Position numbers and translations under genes: made by a program. The notes below the pieces were generated by a model. That model saw only the letters and a list, made by a program, of their open reading frames with translations, did not search any database and had not been told where the DNA came from. A stretch of 60,404 nucleotides of DNA from Candidatus Gastranaerophilales bacterium (GTDB lineage Bacteria; Cyanobacteriota; Vampirovibrionia; Gastranaerophilales; Gastranaerophilaceae). The DNA is taken from the NCBI GenBank assembly GCA_944324225.1, contig CALUVL010000015.1, positions 1-60,404 on the forward strand, given 5' to 3'. Below are positions 56,317 to 60,404 of the stretch, one piece after another. Each line of letters opens with the position of its first letter. Within the stretch, counting starts at the first letter, position 1.

Positions 56317-56784
56317 AAGATTAGAATATCACAAAAATAAAGTTTGTTTATATCCTAACGGGTGATTAATTAAGGGTTTGTTTTGGAGAAATGATGAAAT
56401 TATTAATTCAATATTTTAAACAAGAAAGATTTTATATCTTAGAATAATGAAAAATTTAGAATCTGAGACCTTTGATATTAATTAATATGCTTATTATACT
56501 TGAAAGGTTTGTCAAAAGTACATCTGAATTTCTGATTATTATAACCATTCTGCAAGGTATGGCTCGAAAAAGTCTAAAAATTCTACACAGACCTTGATAA
56601 ATTTAATACCTCTATTGTTCATAATTTTATTAAATAATTAAAAAAACCTTAAGGATTTTAATTTTTTTTTAAATCCGTTATATAAATATATTATGTTAGT
56701 CATCCTGAATTTATTTCAGGATCTTATAAGGGGATTCTGAAACAAGTTCAGAATAACAGATTAGTAAAAGAAGGAGAAAATATT
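56317..56784. other. 468-bp intergenic region before groES
   Basis: An AT-rich gap between divergent operons. No gene is seen. I found no CIRCE element (TTAGCACTC-N9-GAGTGCTAA) upstream of groES. The only recognised item is a palindromic repeat ending 27 bases before groES. A promoter for groES should lie here, but the very high AT content gives many weak candidates and I do not choose one. Confidence 0.6.
56699..56757. repeat. interspersed palindromic repeat, copy B
   Basis: It begins GTCATCCTGAATTTATTTCA, identical over at least 20 bases to copy A at 13684, and ends TTCAGAATAAC. The two halves again form hairpins. Copies A and B are the closest pair in the window. It lies in the groES leader, so it may be transcribed. 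Confidence 0.75.
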
Positions 56785-57069
56785 ATGATTAAACCTTTAG
56801 CAGACAGAATTGTTATCAAAGTTATTGAAGATACCGAACAAACTTCAGGCGGAATCTTTATTCCTGACAGCGCTAAAGAAAAACCCCAAAAAGGTGAAGT
56901 CGTTGCTGTCGGTGCAGGCAAAATGAACGACAAGGGCGAAAGAGAACCTATGGATGTCAAAGCAGGCGATGTTGTTCTTTATGCTAAATATGCAGGAACT
57001 GATATTAAAATGGACGGAACAGAATACAAAATTCTGTCTATAAAAGACGCACTGGCAATTATTGAGTAA
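56785..57069 (+). CDS. groES: co-chaperonin GroES
   Basis: GroES caps the GroEL chamber in ATP-driven protein folding. At 94 residues it begins [20 protein letters not shown] and includes the mobile loop [17 protein letters not shown] and [20 protein letters not shown] is a strong ribosome site. It precedes groEL by 127 bases on the same strand. The leader lacks CIRCE, so regulation by HrcA through that site is not supported here. Confidence 0.97.
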   Translation: MIKPLADRIVIKVIEDTEQTSGGIFIPDSAKEKPQKGEVVAVGAGKMNDKGEREPMDVKAGDVVLYAKYAGTDIKMDGTEYKILSIKDALAIIE

Positions 57070-57087
57070 ATAGTTGAAGTGATTACG

Positions 57088-57153
57088 GTTTAAAGGCAGA
57101 ATGGTTAATAAAATCAAAATATTTTCAACTGTTAAACCTATAAACCTTTAAAC
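57088..57153 (+). repeat. inverted repeat between groES and groEL
   Basis: GTTTAAAGG at 57088-57096 and CCTTTAAAC at 57145-57153 are perfect reverse complements, 48 bases apart. The message between groES and groEL could fold here, which may be a processing or stability site. Its function is a guess. Confidence 0.35.
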
Positions 57154-57169
57154 AATCTAAAAGTTATAA

Positions 57170-58840
<1,671 letters not shown>

Positions 58841-58874
58841 CGGAAGAAGCCCGCTCTCACACATTGTCCTTATT

Positions 58875-59095
58875 GTTAGTAAGAGCCGCTTTAAAAAATA
58901 ATTATACAAATTTAAAAAAGACATGTATTGGCGCTTTTGCCGGTACATGTCTTTTGATGTTATTAGTAAAGTTTTACAAAGTATAAAAGCCAAAGTTCAT
59001 TTTTACGCACTGACTATATGTTAGTAAGACCCGCTTTTAAAATAAATTAGACAATTAAAAAAGATTGCAGAGATAATAGCAATGCATGTCTTTTA
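58875..59095. repeat. duplicated block after groEL
   Basis: A block starting GTTAGTAAGAGCCGCTTT at 58875 recurs, with about 80 percent identity by eye, as GTTAGTAAGACCCGCTTTT at 59020. Both run into a TTAAAAAAGA tract followed by a hairpin ending in GCATGTC or ACATGTC and TTTT. The second hairpin is decayed. It looks like a local tandem duplication of the groEL terminator region. Confidence 0.6.
58916..58955 (+). terminator. groEL terminator
   Basis: AAAAGACATGTATTGGC pairs with GCCGGTACATGTCTTTT, 17 pairs with two G-T, around a six-base loop, ending in T4. It is the strongest terminator hairpin noted after any gene here. Confidence 0.85.
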
Positions 59096-59111
59096 ATTTT
59101 AAAATGTTAAA

Positions 59112-60404
59112 TTAAACAAGATCCTGCATATTAATATATCCGCTGTAGCCGAAGTTTGCCAGTTCTTGAATTGTGTAAATTTTTCTTATTAATCCGTCTG
59201 TTCTGTTCAATTCTTCCGGTTCTCCTATGACCTGGTCACCGATTTTTCCTTGAGCTGAATTTCTAACAATATAACGTTCATAGGTATTGTCGGAGCGAGC
59301 AATGTTAGCATTGCCTTCAATTACTGTTACGGTTCCGTTTACAGGATCTGCGGATTCTATTATCCCTATATGGCTTGCGTTCCAGAAGTTTAAGCCTTCA
59401 TTAGTTTTTGCGGCATATTTCGATTTCCAGATTATTAAATCGCCTTCTTTCATCCCTGCAATTTGATTTGATATTTCGCTGGCTCTTGATTCTCTAACAG
59501 ATTCAAAATTAGTGCTGTTAATGGTTTTATTGGAAATCGGATTGTATATACCTTGTGCTTTACCCCAATTGATAAACTGTTGTACCTGTGCTTTGTGTCC
59601 GTCGATGTTTATACCTGATCTTTCTGCGATAGTGCTTACTGTATGAGCACACCATTGATGATTGGATGTTCCATATCTGCCTATTATGCCGGCCTGTGTT
59701 TTTTGTTTTTCAGATTCGGTTAATTCATTCTGGTTTTTGTATTCTACTGTACCGAGCAGTTGATTTGCATTTTTTAAGAAATTAGTATGGACACTGGTAT
59801 TGTAATAAAGCATGTCAAGGGTTTGTTGTTCAAACGGGCGTGAAATATTTCCGATACCGAAGGTTCCGTTTGAGTAGGTGTTTCTTGTTGCAGCTTCTTG
59901 TTTTTGTGTTGGCTTGTCAGAAGTTGTGTTGCTGAAGGTTTTTGATCTTGTCGAAGGACTTTCTTTATCAACAGGGATATTCATTTTCTTTGCCGGATTG
60001 TTAGGCAATTCAGCCTCCGGTGTATCCGGTTTAGTCAAAGTATCCGGAGAATTTCCTTCAGCATGCTTTTGAGTTTTTGGCGTATAGTTCTCTTCTGCCG
60101 GATTGTTGGGTAATTTAGCCTCCGGTGTATCCGGTTTAGTCAAAGTATCCGGAGAATTTCCTTCAGCATGCTTTTGAGTTTTTGGCGTATAGTTCTCTTC
60201 TGCCGGATTGTTGGGTAATTTAGCCTCCGGTGTATCCGGTTTAGTCAAAGTATCCGGAGAATTTCCTTCAGCATGCTTTTGAGTTTTTGGCGTATAGTTC
60301 TCTTCTGCCGGATTGTTGGGTAATTTAGCCTCCGGTGTATCCGGTTTAGTCAAAGTATCCGGAGAATTTCCTTCAGCATGCTTTTGAGTTTTTGGCGTAT
60401 AGTT
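59112..60404 (-). CDS. CHAP-domain protein with tandem repeats, partial at right edge
   Basis: The C-terminal half is a CHAP amidase/peptidase domain, with a Cys in NHQWCAHTVSTIAE, a His in ASHIGIIESADP and an Asn in IEGNANIA as likely catalytic residues, plus MKEGDLIIWKS. Such domains cut peptidoglycan. The N-terminal part is built of 35-residue repeats (TKPDTPEAKLPNNPAEENYT, then PKTQKHAEGNSPDTL), with at least three nearly identical copies. The frame is open to the window edge, so the true start and any signal peptide are outside. The last copy before the domain is diverged. Confidence 0.85.
   Translation of the reverse strand, partial: NYTPKTQKHAEGNSPDTLTKPDTPEAKLPNNPAEENYTPKTQKHAEGNSPDTLTKPDTPEAKLPNNPAEENYTPKTQKHAEGNSPDTLTKPDTPEAKLPNNPAEENYTPKTQKHAEGNSPDTLTKPDTPEAELPNNPAKKMNIPVDKESPSTRSKTFSNTTSDKPTQKQEAATRNTYSNGTFGIGNISRPFEQQTLDMLYYNTSVHTNFLKNANQLLGTVEYKNQNELTESEKQKTQAGIIGRYGTSNHQWCAHTVSTIAERSGINIDGHKAQVQQFINWGKAQGIYNPISNKTINSTNFESVRESRASEISNQIAGMKEGDLIIWKSKYAAKTNEGLNFWNASHIGIIESADPVNGTVTVIEGNANIARSDNTYERYIVRNSAQGKIGDQVIGEPEELNRTDGLIRKIYTIQELANFGYSGYINMQDLV
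60016..60404. repeat. 105-bp tandem coding repeats
   Basis: The block beginning TCCGGTGTATCCGGTTTAG occurs at 60016, 60121, 60226 and 60331, exactly 105 bp apart, and is nearly unchanged at the DNA level. It encodes a Pro-, Lys- and Asn-rich 35-residue repeat. The array runs past the window. Confidence 0.9.

Noticed and set aside
56317-56784. CIRCE operator upstream of groES
   Set aside because: No TTAGCACTC/GAGTGCTAA pair or near match was found on reading the gap.

Overview
The window is about 60 kb of low-GC chromosome carrying mostly housekeeping genes. The best guess for the source is a non-photosynthetic relative of Cyanobacteria: Gastranaerophilales in Vampirovibrionia, the former Melainabacteria. 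The signs are an outer-membrane export system (LptB with an LptF/G permease), a small protein resembling the cyanobacterial UPF0367 family beside rpmF, no photosynthesis genes, and many lineage-specific proteins with short N-terminal tags. This placement is an inference from gene content, not from a marker-gene tree.

Layout. 1-2.1 kb: left edge, tmRNA (minus) with its terminator, and a CCA-adding-type nucleotidyltransferase. 2.1-6.3 kb: an accessory patch with a large SF1 helicase fused to a Vsr/DUF559-like nuclease, a compact RNA element coding a 24-residue hydrophobic peptide, two tandem 70-residue HTH-like paralogues, and a divergent 73-residue ORF behind a promoter with a dyad operator. 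6.3-13.4 kb: fatty-acid and phospholipid genes on the minus strand (13197 ORF, yceD, rpmF, plsX, fabH; then fabD, fabG, acpP, fabF). 13.9-23.4 kb: RseP-type protease, BrkB-like membrane protein, NrnA-like phosphoesterase, DciA-like protein, a pterin-binding MeTr-like protein, a TPR protein, a lipoprotein, a radical SAM protein and an EF-hand-like protein. 23.5-29.9 kb: gyrA, then proB-proA-tyrA. 30-37.9 kb: a repeat-containing membrane-type protein, a WecA/TagO-like transferase, glyA, a BioD-like protein, a Xer recombinase and a hybrid receiver-histidine kinase. 38.2-46.6 kb: speB-ligA with two downstream genes, then hypothetical and Lpt genes. 46.6-51.7 kb: two paralogous proteins of an unknown family on either side of trpS, sharing an unusual promoter-like 5' layout. 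51.7-60.4 kb: MgtC-like protein, peptide ABC transporter (permeases and binding protein, no ATPase), groES-groEL, and a CHAP-domain protein with perfect 105-bp repeats that runs off the right edge.

The features most likely to be new biology are the 5282-5473 RNA/peptide element, which is laid out like a type I toxin locus, and the paralogous pair at 47181 and 50468. That pair has conserved N- and C-terminal helices, divergent middles and sigma-28-like promoter candidates. Short palindromic repeats starting GTCATYCTGA recur in four intergenic regions. No rRNA, tRNA, CRISPR array or complete insertion sequence was seen.
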